Source: an uncultured bacterium (GTDB lineage Bacteria > Elusimicrobiota > Elusimicrobia > Elusimicrobiales > Elusimicrobiaceae). From it: a stretch of 64,000 bases of DNA. Below, in pieces: positions 41,494 to 49,865 of this stretch. The notes beneath the pieces are model-generated. The model had not been told where the DNA came from. It did no database searches and saw only the letters and a program-made list of their open reading frames with translations. The stretch covers positions 1 through 64,000 of the forward strand of contig CASFXV010000001.1 in the NCBI GenBank assembly GCA_949298795.1. The letters run 5' to 3'. Position 1 is the first letter of the stretch. Every line of letters begins with the position of its first letter. Made by a program: the position numbers and the translations under genes.

Positions 41494-42276
41494 CTATTTA
41501 AGATCTTTTTCTATGGCTTGGGCCCAAGCGTCCAGCTCGTACTGCAAGGAACCGTACACATTTACGCTTTCCATATTTACAAAGCGGGATACCACCAAGT
41601 CCGCACCGCCAAAACCGGTTTTAATGGGTTTGTTAATTTCCTGGCTAAGCAAAGCGGCTAAAGCCGGGTTATTTTTACGAAGCGCATTATGCGCATCCAT
41701 CACGCCGGTTAAAGACTGCAAGATAATAGAAGCGTTGTAGTCTTTCGCCTTAGCAATATAACTGCGGCTGGAGGCCAAGCGGCTTAATACGGCGCGGGCA
41801 GCGGGGCTTTTTAAAGCAGCGGCCTGGTCTTGCGCCAACTGGGCGCCCCAGGCGTTAAACTCATCTTGCAAAGAGCCATACAACACAATGCTTTCACGGT
41901 TGATTAATTGGGTAACGGTCAACTTTTCCCCCCACCCGGCTTTAAAAGGAGCGTTCACTTCGGCCGATACCGCTACCGCCGCCGCCGGAGAAACTTGCCG
42001 CAAATCCTGGTAAGCTTCCATCACTTTCACCAAAGATTGGAACGCCCAGCTGAAATTGGGTTCTTTCATGCGGGCAATCTCATTTTTGGCTACAGCGGAA
42101 GAAGTAATAACGGCTTGTTTTAGATGGGTAAGATCCGGCTTTTGGTTAGCCACCGCCTTTGCAATAGCAGAAGCGACAGCCCCCGCCCCTTCCGGAGCAG
42201 CAGCCGCATTAGGAACAGCAAAAACAGCCGTTGCCACTAACAAACTAAAAACGGACATCAGTAAGTCTTTTTTCAT
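41494..42276 (-). CDS. Exported protein with an internal duplication
   Basis: The 260-aa protein starts at MKKDLLMSVFSLLVATAVFA behind AAAGGAGAATAT and has a signal peptide ending near AVFA or AAA. The mature part has two copies of an about 80-residue helical unit: LVKVMEAYQDLRQVSPAAA...INRESIVLYGSLQDEFNAW and LTGVMDAHNALRKNNPALA...VNMESVNVYGSLQYELDAW. No catalytic motif or cysteine is seen. I do not recognise the family. It is a single-gene unit. Confidence 0.72.
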   Translation of the reverse strand: MKKDLLMSVFSLLVATAVFAVPNAAAAPEGAGAVASAIAKAVANQKPDLTHLKQAVITSSAVAKNEIARMKEPNFSWAFQSLVKVMEAYQDLRQVSPAAAVAVSAEVNAPFKAGWGEKLTVTQLINRESIVLYGSLQDEFNAWGAQLAQDQAAALKSPAARAVLSRLASSRSYIAKAKDYNASIILQSLTGVMDAHNALRKNNPALAALLSQEINKPIKTGFGGADLVVSRFVNMESVNVYGSLQYELDAWAQAIEKDLK

Positions 42277-42382
42277 ATATTCTCCTTTATTAGAAATGCT
42301 TCTTACTATTAGGATAAAATTTACCTGCGTTTGAAACAAGAGACTTTAGACCTATCCCCAGCCTGGGCCCCATCTAGGACCT

Positions 42383-42417
42383 ACATAAAAAAACCCCTGT
42401 TTTATAAGGGGTTTTTA
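42383..42417. terminator. Terminator after the M29 aminopeptidase
   Basis: Stem AAACCCCT/AGGGGTTT (42391-42398 with 42407-42414) has T runs on both sides. Confidence 0.8.
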
Positions 42418-42429
42418 TCTTTCTCTCAC

Positions 42430-43635
42430 TTAGTATTTAAACTGGCCCTTTTCATACACCGTAATGACCTTGCCGCTTTTTAAACGGGCTTGGACCAGTT
42501 TATCCTCCGTATTAATTAAATCCCAATGCAGGGCGGAAGAGTTAAAACCCAGTTTCTTTTTTAACTCAGGCGTTAAGCGGGAAATATTCCCGCTATAAGT
42601 ATCGGCATAGCTGGCGCCCACCGCCACATGGCAGTTGCCGTATTTCCCGCCGAAATTTTCATCATATAAAATATCCGCCATAAACTTGGTAATTTTTGAA
42701 AAACGCCTGTCCGTTAAAGAAAATTCCCCAATTTGGCAGGCTCCTTCGTCCATAGCCAGCATTTTGCGCACAAAATTCTGCCCCTGCTGGGCGGTGGCCT
42801 TTACGGCGCGGCCGTTTTTAAATTCCAGCTTAATTCCTTTTACGTAGTTGCCGCTTCGGTAAGAGGACAAATCCGCAAAGTACACCCCGCGCGTGCCGCG
42901 CCAATCCGGCGAGGTAAAAATTTCAAACGAGGGGATATTGCACCCGCCGCCTGATATAAAGCGGCGTTTTTCCCCCAGCAATACTTCAAAATCCATATGG
43001 GCGGACTGCACGCGAAACGTCTCCACCGGCAAGGAAGACAGCCACTTGGCTATTTCTTCCATCTGGGCGGTTACTTCCTGCCATTTTTTGACGGGGTCCT
43101 TCTCATTTAAAAAGCAGGCGCGCGCAATTTGGGCCGCATATTCCTTTACGCTGAGCCCGGCGCGTTTAGCCAGCTCCGGCGTGGGGTAGTTGCACAATGT
43201 CCAGGAAAAAAGACCTTTCTGTTCGCGCGCGTCTAAAATTTCCCTAAGGGGCTTGCGCGCTACGGCCGCTTTCGCCAAGCGGGCGGGATTGGTATTTTTA
43301 AGGCTGGTTAAATCCGCCGGGGCGCGTAGAGAAATCAGCCCGTTAATTCCCTGCTGCAGTTCCTTATCCCACGGAGAAACAAAAGTTAATTGTTTATCGT
43401 CCCCCAGCGTGTAAAACAAACGGGAGAACTCTTCCGGGTTATCCTGCCGGGCGATGACGTGGAATTTATTTTTCAGCATTTTTTGGTACAAGCTTTGCGC
43501 CAAAGGCAGGGCTAAAGGTTCATACCGAAGCAACACCACATCATATGGTTTAAACTTGCCGTTGCGGCGGGCCGTTTGCAGGGCCCAAAGCATTACATCG
43601 GCGTATTTATCGGTTTGGGTTTTGGTTAAAAACAT
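42430..43635 (-). CDS. M29 family aminopeptidase
   Basis: The 401-aa protein matches the AmpS/PepS metalloaminopeptidase family: SGGGCNIPSFEIFTSPDWRG, GEFSLTDRR, LYDENFGGKYGNCHVAVGAS and the C-terminal SALHWDLI. These carry the Glu, His and Asp metal ligands. It has no signal peptide and should act on peptides in the cytosol. GAGGGGGAAACCA precedes ATG. It is divergent from the membrane protein gene at 43694. Confidence 0.87.
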   Translation of the reverse strand: MFLTKTQTDKYADVMLWALQTARRNGKFKPYDVVLLRYEPLALPLAQSLYQKMLKNKFHVIARQDNPEEFSRLFYTLGDDKQLTFVSPWDKELQQGINGLISLRAPADLTSLKNTNPARLAKAAVARKPLREILDAREQKGLFSWTLCNYPTPELAKRAGLSVKEYAAQIARACFLNEKDPVKKWQEVTAQMEEIAKWLSSLPVETFRVQSAHMDFEVLLGEKRRFISGGGCNIPSFEIFTSPDWRGTRGVYFADLSSYRSGNYVKGIKLEFKNGRAVKATAQQGQNFVRKMLAMDEGACQIGEFSLTDRRFSKITKFMADILYDENFGGKYGNCHVAVGASYADTYSGNISRLTPELKKKLGFNSSALHWDLINTEDKLVQARLKSGKVITVYEKGQFKY

Positions 43636-43654
43636 TGGTTTCCCCCTCTGTAAT

Positions 43655-43670
43655 TATAATGTTATAATAC
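43655..43670 (+). promoter_or_regulatory. -10 region between divergent genes
   Basis: The AT-rich stretch holds overlapping TATAAT-like boxes (TATAATGTTATAATA) about 25 to 35 bp before the start at 43694. Confidence 0.35.
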
Positions 43671-43693
43671 AAAAAAAGACACCGGGAGAAAAT

Positions 43694-44452
43694 ATGAAGA
43701 AATTTGTTTTATCCTTTTTACTGGCCTACACGGTGCTGCCTTTATGGGCCGACGTTTCCCCCAAGCCGGAAATGCAATTTAATTTTATCTACAATACGGC
43801 CGACAAAGCCCCCATCGCGCCGGACTCCAGCGAACAAATCCAATGCGAGGACAACCAGTGCATGGACCCCAAACCTCTGGGCACTTACGGTTTGCAAAAG
43901 CTATATTGTTCCCCGGAAAAATGCTTTTCCATTTCGTACGGATATGCCCACTACCAGAAGCTGATTATCGGTTTTAAAGATGGGAGCCAAAAAGAAAGTA
44001 ATATCTTTAAAACGCCCGCGGCCCTGCGTTCCACGTTTAACGTATATGTGAATGACGACGGGCTGGAAGTAAAACTCTCCCCCGAACAAAAACCGTACAG
44101 CAATATCACCCGGCGGGATGCTTGGGCTTCCTTATTAATTATTTTAGCGCTGGAACTGGCCGCCGCGTGGGCCTCCATTTCCTACATGCATAAACCGCTG
44201 CGCATTTTATACGCCGTGGCGGGAGCCAATATACTCAGCATGTTTGCCACGTGGTTTTTCTTGGCGGGATACATACGGGAAACGGCTTTCTTGTGGATAT
44301 TCTGCCTGTTGTTTGAAAGTGTTTTTATTTGGATTTTTAACCGCAAATACCTTACGTTAACCAATGCCTTTAACCTAAGTTTAGCCATGAACGTAACCAG
44401 CTATTCCTTGGGAATGATGATTTCCTTCTGGATAGCTCCCTGGCTGTTTTAA
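43694..44452 (+). CDS. Exported/membrane protein of unknown function
   Basis: The 252-aa protein starts at MKKFVLSFLLAYTVLPLWA behind GGGAGAA, a signal peptide. A periplasmic domain of about 120 residues follows with four cysteines in two close pairs (QCEDNQCMD and CSPEKCFSI), then four C-terminal transmembrane helices (about 147-250). The Cys pairs suggest disulfides. I do not recognise the family; the layout suggests a membrane-anchored sensor or transport accessory, without proof. Confidence 0.7.
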   Translation: MKKFVLSFLLAYTVLPLWADVSPKPEMQFNFIYNTADKAPIAPDSSEQIQCEDNQCMDPKPLGTYGLQKLYCSPEKCFSISYGYAHYQKLIIGFKDGSQKESNIFKTPAALRSTFNVYVNDDGLEVKLSPEQKPYSNITRRDAWASLLIILALELAAAWASISYMHKPLRILYAVAGANILSMFATWFFLAGYIRETAFLWIFCLLFESVFIWIFNRKYLTLTNAFNLSLAMNVTSYSLGMMISFWIAPWLF

Positions 44453-44454
44453 TC

Positions 44455-44492
44455 CATAAAAACCCCGCTTAAAAAGCGGGGTTTTTGTTTGT
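44455..44492. terminator. Bidirectional terminator
   Basis: A 12-bp stem AAAACCCCGCTT/AAGCGGGGTTTT (44459-44470 with 44474-44485) ends the membrane protein gene and zupT. Confidence 0.85.
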
Positions 44493-44494
44493 AT

Positions 44495-45268
44495 TCAAAA
44501 ACATTCAAGAGAGATTGCCATCACCATCATCCCAGCCACAACCCCCCAAATTACTTGGTGTCCGTCCCCATATTCATGGGCGGTGGGAAGCAGTTCGTCC
44601 AGCGCAATGTACACCATAATCCCGCTGATAAGCGCAAACATCACGCCAAAAGCGGCTTCGTTAAGTAAAGAACGCAAAAGCAAAAAGCCGATTAGCGCCC
44701 CCACCGGCTCCGCCAACCCGGAAAGGGCACTATACCAAAACGCTTTGCAGCGCCGGCCCGTGGCGTGATATACAGGCAGTGCGACAGCCACCCCTTCCGG
44801 TATATTGTGTATTCCCACCGCCACGGCAATAGAAATACCCAAAGAAGTATCATTCATAGACGCCATAAACGTGGCCAGCCCTTCCGGGAAGTTATGCGCC
44901 GCCAACGCCAACGCCGTAAAAATCCCCAAATGTTTTAACTTGGCGGATTTATCCAAAGTGTGTTCTTCCACATGGTGGGAAGGAAGCAGCGTGTCTATCA
45001 GCCATGCCAGCACAATGCCCGCAAAAAACAGGCCCACTCCCGTCCAGCCCGCCGTGCGCGCGCCATATAAGGCAGACAGGGCTTCTTTGGCTTGGGGTAA
45101 AAGTTCCATAAAAGAAACATAAATCATTACCCCGGCGGAAAACCCCAGCCCTAAAGACAAAACCCGCAAGTTTTCTTTTTTGATGACAAATGCCAGCGCC
45201 CCGCCAACAGAAGTAGCCGCGCCCGCCAAAAAACTTAAAAATAAAGCGTGTAATACTTGATTATTCAT
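44495..45268 (-). CDS. zupT: ZIP family zinc transporter
   Basis: The 257-aa protein has eight predicted helices with the paired metal motifs HNFPEGLATFMAS (about helix 4) and HNIPEGVAVALPVY (helix 5), which place it in the ZupT/ZIP family. It imports zinc and possibly iron or manganese. A His-rich loop (PSHHVEEH) lies between helices 3 and 4. A TATAGT box ends 6 nt before ATG and no ribosome site is seen. Confidence 0.9.
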   Translation of the reverse strand: MNNQVLHALFLSFLAGAATSVGGALAFVIKKENLRVLSLGLGFSAGVMIYVSFMELLPQAKEALSALYGARTAGWTGVGLFFAGIVLAWLIDTLLPSHHVEEHTLDKSAKLKHLGIFTALALAAHNFPEGLATFMASMNDTSLGISIAVAVGIHNIPEGVAVALPVYHATGRRCKAFWYSALSGLAEPVGALIGFLLLRSLLNEAAFGVMFALISGIMVYIALDELLPTAHEYGDGHQVIWGVVAGMMVMAISLECF

Positions 45269-45318
45269 ATGTATACTATACTAAAAATAAGTTTTTCCCA
45301 AAAAGATATAATACCTGT
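45269..45318. promoter_or_regulatory. Compact divergent promoter region, both genes probably leaderless
   Basis: Only 50 bp separate zupT and the helicase gene. The minus-strand -10 TATAGT (45280-45275) ends 6 nt before the zupT ATG. The plus-strand -10 TATAAT (45307-45312) ends 6 nt before ATG 45319. Neither gene has a Shine-Dalgarno. Confidence 0.55.
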
Positions 45319-46626
45319 ATGTCCGCAACAACCGATATCATTGTAACCGATGAATTTAAAGACGCCCTGGCCCTGCTGGAAAGCCGCCCCGCCATTAAGC
45401 CGCTTATTTTTATAACCGGCCGCGCGGGTACCGGCAAAACCACCCTGCTGAAATATTTTTCCGCCCATACCACGCGCAATTTGGTGGTGCTGGCCACCAC
45501 CGGCCTGGCGGCCATTAACGTACGCGGGCAAACGGTTCACTCCTTTTTTAGGCTAAAACCGGGCAATTTGCTGGACGCGGAAAATTTAAAACGCCTTCCG
45601 CGCAAAACGGTGGACGCGCTGGACACCATTATCATTGATGAAGCCTCCATGCTGCGCGCAGACCTGCTGGACGCGGTGGACCATATTTTGCGCATTTCCA
45701 CCCATTCGGACGAGCCCTTCGGCGGCAAACAACTCATTTTATTTGGGGATTTATACCAACTCCCCCCGGTGGAAGAAAAACCTTCCGGCGGGTTGTTTGA
45801 TTATTTCCGCGCCGTTTATAAAAGCCCTTATTTTTTTGAGGCCCGCGTTTGCCGCCGCCTGCCTACCGCCGTATTTGAACTAAAGCGCATCTTCCGCCAG
45901 CAGGCTGACCCGGCCTTTGCCCAACTGCTTAACAAAATACGCGAGGAAACCATCACACAGCCCGAACTGGACACCCTGCTTAACACCCGCAAAACCACCG
46001 CCTTGCCGGAAAGTTTTGACGGCAGCATCATTCTATCCCCCACCAACCGGGAAGCGTCCGCCCGCAACAATTTGTACCTGTCCAGCCTGCCCGATAAAGA
46101 ATTTACTTACGAAGCGCAAATAGTAGACGCTTTTAAAACCAAAACCCCTCCGGCGGAACAAACCCTGCGCCTTAAGCAAGGGGCCAAAATTATGATGCTG
46201 GTAAATGACGACAACTGGGTAAACGGAGACATAGGCACCGTATACGCTTTGGGGCCGGATTTTATTAAAGTGGAGCTAAAAGGCAACATTTACACCGTAG
46301 AGCCGCATATTTGGGAAGACATTAAATATGAGTTCAATCCCCTTACCCAAAAGCTGGAACCCAAAGTGCAAGGATTTTTTAAACAATATCCGTTAAAGCT
46401 GGCCTGGGCCATTACCATACACAAATCCCAGGGGCTTACGTTTGACAGTATTTATTTGGATATCGGCCGCGGCGCCTTTGCCCCGGGGCAAACCTATGTG
46501 GCCCTGAGCCGCTGCCGCACCCTGGCGGGTGTACACTTAAAAAAGGACATCACCGTGCGCGACGTATATTGCGACCCGCGCGTAAAAGCCTTTTTCAACT
46601 ATGTGCGCGCCAACCGCCCGCTGTAA
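45319..46626 (+). CDS. Pif1/RecD-like AAA helicase
   Basis: The 435-aa SF1B-type protein has Walker A GRAGTGKTTLL (about 34-44), TTGLAAINVRGQTVHSFF, Walker B IIDEASMLR, a Gln motif in LFGDLYQLPPV, and the C-terminal motifs WAITIHKSQGLTFD and YVALSRCRTLAGV. These are the signatures of Pif1-like 5'-3' DNA helicases. It probably unwinds structured DNA during replication or repair. It stands alone, divergent from zupT. Confidence 0.87.
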   Translation: MSATTDIIVTDEFKDALALLESRPAIKPLIFITGRAGTGKTTLLKYFSAHTTRNLVVLATTGLAAINVRGQTVHSFFRLKPGNLLDAENLKRLPRKTVDALDTIIIDEASMLRADLLDAVDHILRISTHSDEPFGGKQLILFGDLYQLPPVEEKPSGGLFDYFRAVYKSPYFFEARVCRRLPTAVFELKRIFRQQADPAFAQLLNKIREETITQPELDTLLNTRKTTALPESFDGSIILSPTNREASARNNLYLSSLPDKEFTYEAQIVDAFKTKTPPAEQTLRLKQGAKIMMLVNDDNWVNGDIGTVYALGPDFIKVELKGNIYTVEPHIWEDIKYEFNPLTQKLEPKVQGFFKQYPLKLAWAITIHKSQGLTFDSIYLDIGRGAFAPGQTYVALSRCRTLAGVHLKKDITVRDVYCDPRVKAFFNYVRANRPL

Positions 46627-46660
46627 CTTAAAAAAACCCCGTATGTACGGGGTTTTTATC
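46627..46660. terminator. Terminator after the helicase gene
   Basis: Stem AAAAACCCCGT/ACGGGGTTTTT (about 46632-46642 with 46647-46657), with T runs on both strands, also serves the convergent pilin gene. Confidence 0.8.
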
Positions 46661-46678
46661 ATAAAAGCGGCCTTACAA

Positions 46679-47188
46679 CTAATTAGCGCACCAACCGGCA
46701 GTTCCATCACTACAGCAGGCAGATACCGGCGTATCTATGCCGCAAAAATCAGCACACAAATCTTTTCCCGCATCATTTACGGCGTGACATATAATGTGTC
46801 TTTGGGTGTAATACCGATATAAATAATATTTATACTGCAAATCTTCCCCTGCGGAAACACGGTCAGCAGAAACGCCGGGCTCCCCCAATACAATATAGAA
46901 TCCGTTTTCACTGGTCCCAGAAACAGCATTCCCTTTTGTATAAAAGCTGTTCCCGCTCACATTTTTAAGAGCAATATCCAACCCTCGCAAAGAAGAGGCA
47001 TACCGATTTGTCTGCATATATTTGCGTTGCTGAGCCTGCACTAATATATTAATCATATTTACGGCTTCCGCCATGCGGCTGCGTTCTACTGCTTTCAAAT
47101 ATTGCGGCCATGCCATGGCAGCCAATATGCCTATAATTAATACCACCACCAACAACTCTATTAGGGTAAACCCGGCTTTTGGGACCAT
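46679..47188 (-). CDS. Type IV pilin/pseudopilin, six-cysteine type
   Basis: A 169-aa prepilin with leader MVPKAG then FTLIELLVVVLIIGIL and the AVERSRMAEAVN helix. The C-terminal region HIICHAVNDAGKDLCADFCG, followed by DTPVSACCSDG and WCAN, repeats the six-Cys pattern of the pilin at 8702-9235. The two also share NRYASSLRGLDIA-like and YTKGNAV-like segments. TGGAGGAGATTC precedes ATG 47188. It is a lone gene. Confidence 0.85.
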   Translation of the reverse strand: MVPKAGFTLIELLVVVLIIGILAAMAWPQYLKAVERSRMAEAVNMINILVQAQQRKYMQTNRYASSLRGLDIALKNVSGNSFYTKGNAVSGTSENGFYIVLGEPGVSADRVSAGEDLQYKYYLYRYYTQRHIICHAVNDAGKDLCADFCGIDTPVSACCSDGTAGWCAN

Positions 47189-47215
47189 GAATCTCCTCCA
47201 TATATACATGGTCTT

Positions 47216-47245
47216 ATTATATCAAAAACCATCAAAAGATAAACA
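47216..47245 (-). promoter_or_regulatory. Promoter of the fourth pilin gene
   Basis: -10 TATAAT (47221-47216) is directly preceded by TTTTTGA, as in the other pilin promoters. The -35 is weak. Confidence 0.5.
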
Positions 47246-47304
47246 AAATTTTATTCTAATAAAAATAATCTATAATAATAAACGTCTGCTAAAGAACCTA
47301 AATA

Positions 47305-47340
47305 TAAAAACCCCGGCGCAAAGGCCGGGGCTTTTTTAGC
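47305..47340. terminator. Terminator after the iron alcohol dehydrogenase
   Basis: Stem CCCCGGC/GCCGGGG (47311-47317 with 47324-47330), with A and T runs on both sides. Confidence 0.8.
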
Positions 47341-47350
47341 ATAAACAAAC

Positions 47351-48565
47351 TTATTTGTTATACGGGGTGAGGGACTCCGTATAAATGGTGCGAACGGCTT
47401 CTTTATCCGCCTTGGTAGGGGCAATGCCCAACAACCCGCCCAAAGAAGGCGTATTGAAAGCCAAGTCTACCAGTTTTTCCACATCGGAAGCTTTGAAGCC
47501 TTCATCTTCCAGCTTATGGGTGGAACCCACGGAGAACAGCCATTTTTCCACGCCTTTGGCTACGGCCTGTGCTTCCGCCGCGTCCCCTTTCAAACCGGGC
47601 ACGATAGGAGCCAATACGTCCGCCAAAGTGGCCGGGCGCGCCGTGTAAATGTTTTTAAGCACAGCCGGCAACAACATGGCCAACCCCAAGCCGTGGGTCA
47701 GGTTCGGGTTCACGCCGGAAAGCGGGTGCTCCAACGCGTGCGTATAGTGCAAGAGACCGTTGTCAAAGCTGATACCGGCGATTAAAGCCGCATACGCTAA
47801 GAAATAGCGGGCTTCCAAGTTGGACGGATCTTTTAAAGCCACCGGCAAATATTCGTGCACCAATTTCACCACGGAAATAGCTAGGTCAATAGCATACGGG
47901 GAAGCCACTAGTGTAGTGGACGCTTCCACCACGTGGTTTACCGCGTCAATAGACACGTAGCGGGTTTGGTCCTCAGACAGACCGGTCATCAAGGCCGGGT
48001 CGTCAATGGAATAGAGCGGGTAGATGCAATCGTAAGCAATGGCCGGTTTGAAGTTCTTTTCTTCAATGCTTACCACGGCAAAGCGGTTGGCTTCAGAGCC
48101 GGTTCCGTGGGTCAGGTTGATGGCGATAATCGGGGCGGCTTCGGTAGGAGTAAAAGTAAACTCGTAGAGTTCTTCCGCCGTTTTGCCCGGGTTCTTCATC
48201 AAAATAGCCACGCTTTTGCCCGCGTCAATAGCCGAGCCGCCGCCAATAGCCAGCATGGCCTTGGCGCCAAAATCAGCCGCCAGTTTGGCCGCTTCGTTTA
48301 CATGGTGCGTATTGGGGTTGGGGGTTACTTTGTCATAATGAACATAAGTAATGCCGTTATCGGCAAAGGCTTTGGTGACATGGTCCCACGCGCCAGTTTT
48401 TTTATAGGCGCCGCGGCCCGTCATTACAATCAGTTTATCCAATCCGCGCGCTTTTAAATCTTTACAAATATCCCCTATTTTGGCTATGGCCCCCACGCCA
48501 AAATAAACGGTGGTGCGGCTGCGGATTTCACGTACTTCGTTAATATTAATGTCTTTTTCCCACAT
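47351..48565 (-). CDS. Iron-containing alcohol dehydrogenase
   Basis: The 404-aa protein has the group III ADH fold: VYFGVGAI, AIGGGSAIDAGKSVAILM (NAD(P) site), INLTHGTGSEANRFAV, the metal region VSIDAVNHVVEASTT, and HALEHPLSGVNPNLTHGLG with two metal His residues. It probably reduces acetaldehyde or butyraldehyde during fermentation. TAGGAGGGTTTAT precedes ATG. The exact substrate is not readable. Confidence 0.9.
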   Translation of the reverse strand: MWEKDININEVREIRSRTTVYFGVGAIAKIGDICKDLKARGLDKLIVMTGRGAYKKTGAWDHVTKAFADNGITYVHYDKVTPNPNTHHVNEAAKLAADFGAKAMLAIGGGSAIDAGKSVAILMKNPGKTAEELYEFTFTPTEAAPIIAINLTHGTGSEANRFAVVSIEEKNFKPAIAYDCIYPLYSIDDPALMTGLSEDQTRYVSIDAVNHVVEASTTLVASPYAIDLAISVVKLVHEYLPVALKDPSNLEARYFLAYAALIAGISFDNGLLHYTHALEHPLSGVNPNLTHGLGLAMLLPAVLKNIYTARPATLADVLAPIVPGLKGDAAEAQAVAKGVEKWLFSVGSTHKLEDEGFKASDVEKLVDLAFNTPSLGGLLGIAPTKADKEAVRTIYTESLTPYNK

Positions 48566-48664
48566 ATAAACCCTCCTAAAAATATGCGACTGCCTTCCTA
48601 ATTACTATAACATTTTGCAGCCCGGAGTAAAAGACCTAACCGGGCCCTTGCAAAACCAAAATTT

Positions 48665-48697
48665 TCCGTTAAAAACCCGGGGCGTAAACCCCGGGCA
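48665..48697 (-). terminator. Terminator after the ankyrin gene
   Basis: Stem CCCGGGG/CCCCGGG (48676-48682 with 48689-48695) is followed on the minus strand by TTTTTAACGG. Confidence 0.75.
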
Positions 48698-48714
48698 ATT
48701 AAACTGCAGTATTG

Positions 48715-49440
48715 CTAATAACCAAATGGTTCTAAGAAACGGCGGTAGGAAACCTCGTCCCCGCCGCTGGCTTGGCGGGCCTGCTCTTCCAAATACGCTT
48801 TGGGGGATTTCCCGCCCAAGGCGGCAGAGGGCTGTTGGGCGTTGGCCCCGGCTTTAACCAATAACTTATAAGCGGCGGCTTTTTGCTGTTTGGCGGCTAA
48901 ATCAATGGGGCGAAGGCCGTTGTCGTCAGCCAAATCCGGGTTGCCTTTTTGCAAGGCAAGGCCTTCCAAAAGCATGGAAAACACATTGCTGTCTCCCACA
49001 GTGGCTAACAATAAATAAGGGGAATTTTTCCCGTCATTGACCCTGGGGTTTACATTGGCCCCGGCTTTAATCAGGTAGGCTATACGCGCAAAGCCCGCGC
49101 GGCGTTGGTTAGCCTGCGCTTCACGCTCGGATTGGCGGTCAGCGCTTCCGCCGTCCAATAAAATAAATTTGGCACCCACATTTTCCACCGCCACCATTAA
49201 CGCCGTGCGGCCGCCCTCAAAACTAAAAGCGTTGACGTCCGCCCCGCGCCGGATAAGCGCCTCCAGTTCCTGCCAGCTAAAGGCCTTGTTGCTGTTAATC
49301 AGCGCGACAAAATCCGCCTGGGCTTGTGCGGCTCCGTTTTGCTGGGCCTGCTGTACACGGCCGGAGAGCACCTCGCTCAACCCGGCCGCCTGCACAGGAA
49401 ATACCCCCAATAAAAAAAACAATGTAAATAAAATTTTCAT
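48715..49440 (-). CDS. Exported ankyrin-repeat protein
   Basis: The 241-aa protein has a signal peptide (MKILFTLFFLLGVFPVQA) and four to five ankyrin repeats, for example ALIRRGADVNAFSFEGGRTA, YLIKAGANVNPRVNDGKNS, and PDLADDNGLRPIDLAAKQQK. It is probably a periplasmic protein-binding module. AGAGGAAATAAACAT precedes ATG. It is a single-gene unit. Confidence 0.85.
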   Translation of the reverse strand: MKILFTLFFLLGVFPVQAAGLSEVLSGRVQQAQQNGAAQAQADFVALINSNKAFSWQELEALIRRGADVNAFSFEGGRTALMVAVENVGAKFILLDGGSADRQSEREAQANQRRAGFARIAYLIKAGANVNPRVNDGKNSPYLLLATVGDSNVFSMLLEGLALQKGNPDLADDNGLRPIDLAAKQQKAAAYKLLVKAGANAQQPSAALGGKSPKAYLEEQARQASGGDEVSYRRFLEPFGY

Positions 49441-49564
49441 ATGTTTATTTCCTCTTATAAAATGGCTTTATACTAATAAGTATATTAAATAAAAGGCTTT
49501 TATCAAGCGGGCCTAATTATTTATAACACTTTGCAAACCCAACCAATTATGCAAAAATATATAT

Positions 49565-49819
49565 ATGGTTAAAAATACCGAAAACAAAACAACTGTTATT
49601 GAACCGGAAATTTTGGACGAAAAAGGCCAAGTAATCCATAAACCGGCCGACCACGCCCGCCCCAAAGGGGACAACGGCGGCTTTTTTGGCGGCCTGCTGG
49701 TGCTGGCTTTTGGGTTTTTGATGACGCTTTTAGTGGGTATTTTTACCGTATGCGTGGTGCTGCCGCTTATGCTAATTGGCAAAATTTTAGGTTTTCAAAT
49801 ACATACTTTTCGCAAATAA
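49565..49819 (+). CDS. Small membrane protein of unknown function
   Basis: An 84-aa protein. The soluble, charged N-terminus (about 1-36) contains VIEPEILDEKGQV and a Gly-rich turn, and is followed by one or two transmembrane helices (about 40-78). No clear ribosome site precedes ATG. A good terminator follows, which supports a real gene. Confidence 0.6.
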   Translation: MVKNTENKTTVIEPEILDEKGQVIHKPADHARPKGDNGGFFGGLLVLAFGFLMTLLVGIFTVCVVLPLMLIGKILGFQIHTFRK

Positions 49820-49850
49820 AAAAGCCCCGGTTAAACCGGGGCTTTTTAAT
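49815..49850. terminator. Bidirectional terminator
   Basis: Stem AGCCCCGG/CCGGGGCT (within 49821-49845), flanked by A and T runs, serves two convergent genes. Confidence 0.8.
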
Positions 49851-49865
49851 AACAGCGGGCTATGA

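Noticed and set aside
46643-46660. The many short GC-rich palindromes as a dispersed repeat family
   Set aside because: Stem sequences differ from site to site and each is placed after a gene end with T runs, as expected for ordinary intrinsic terminators.
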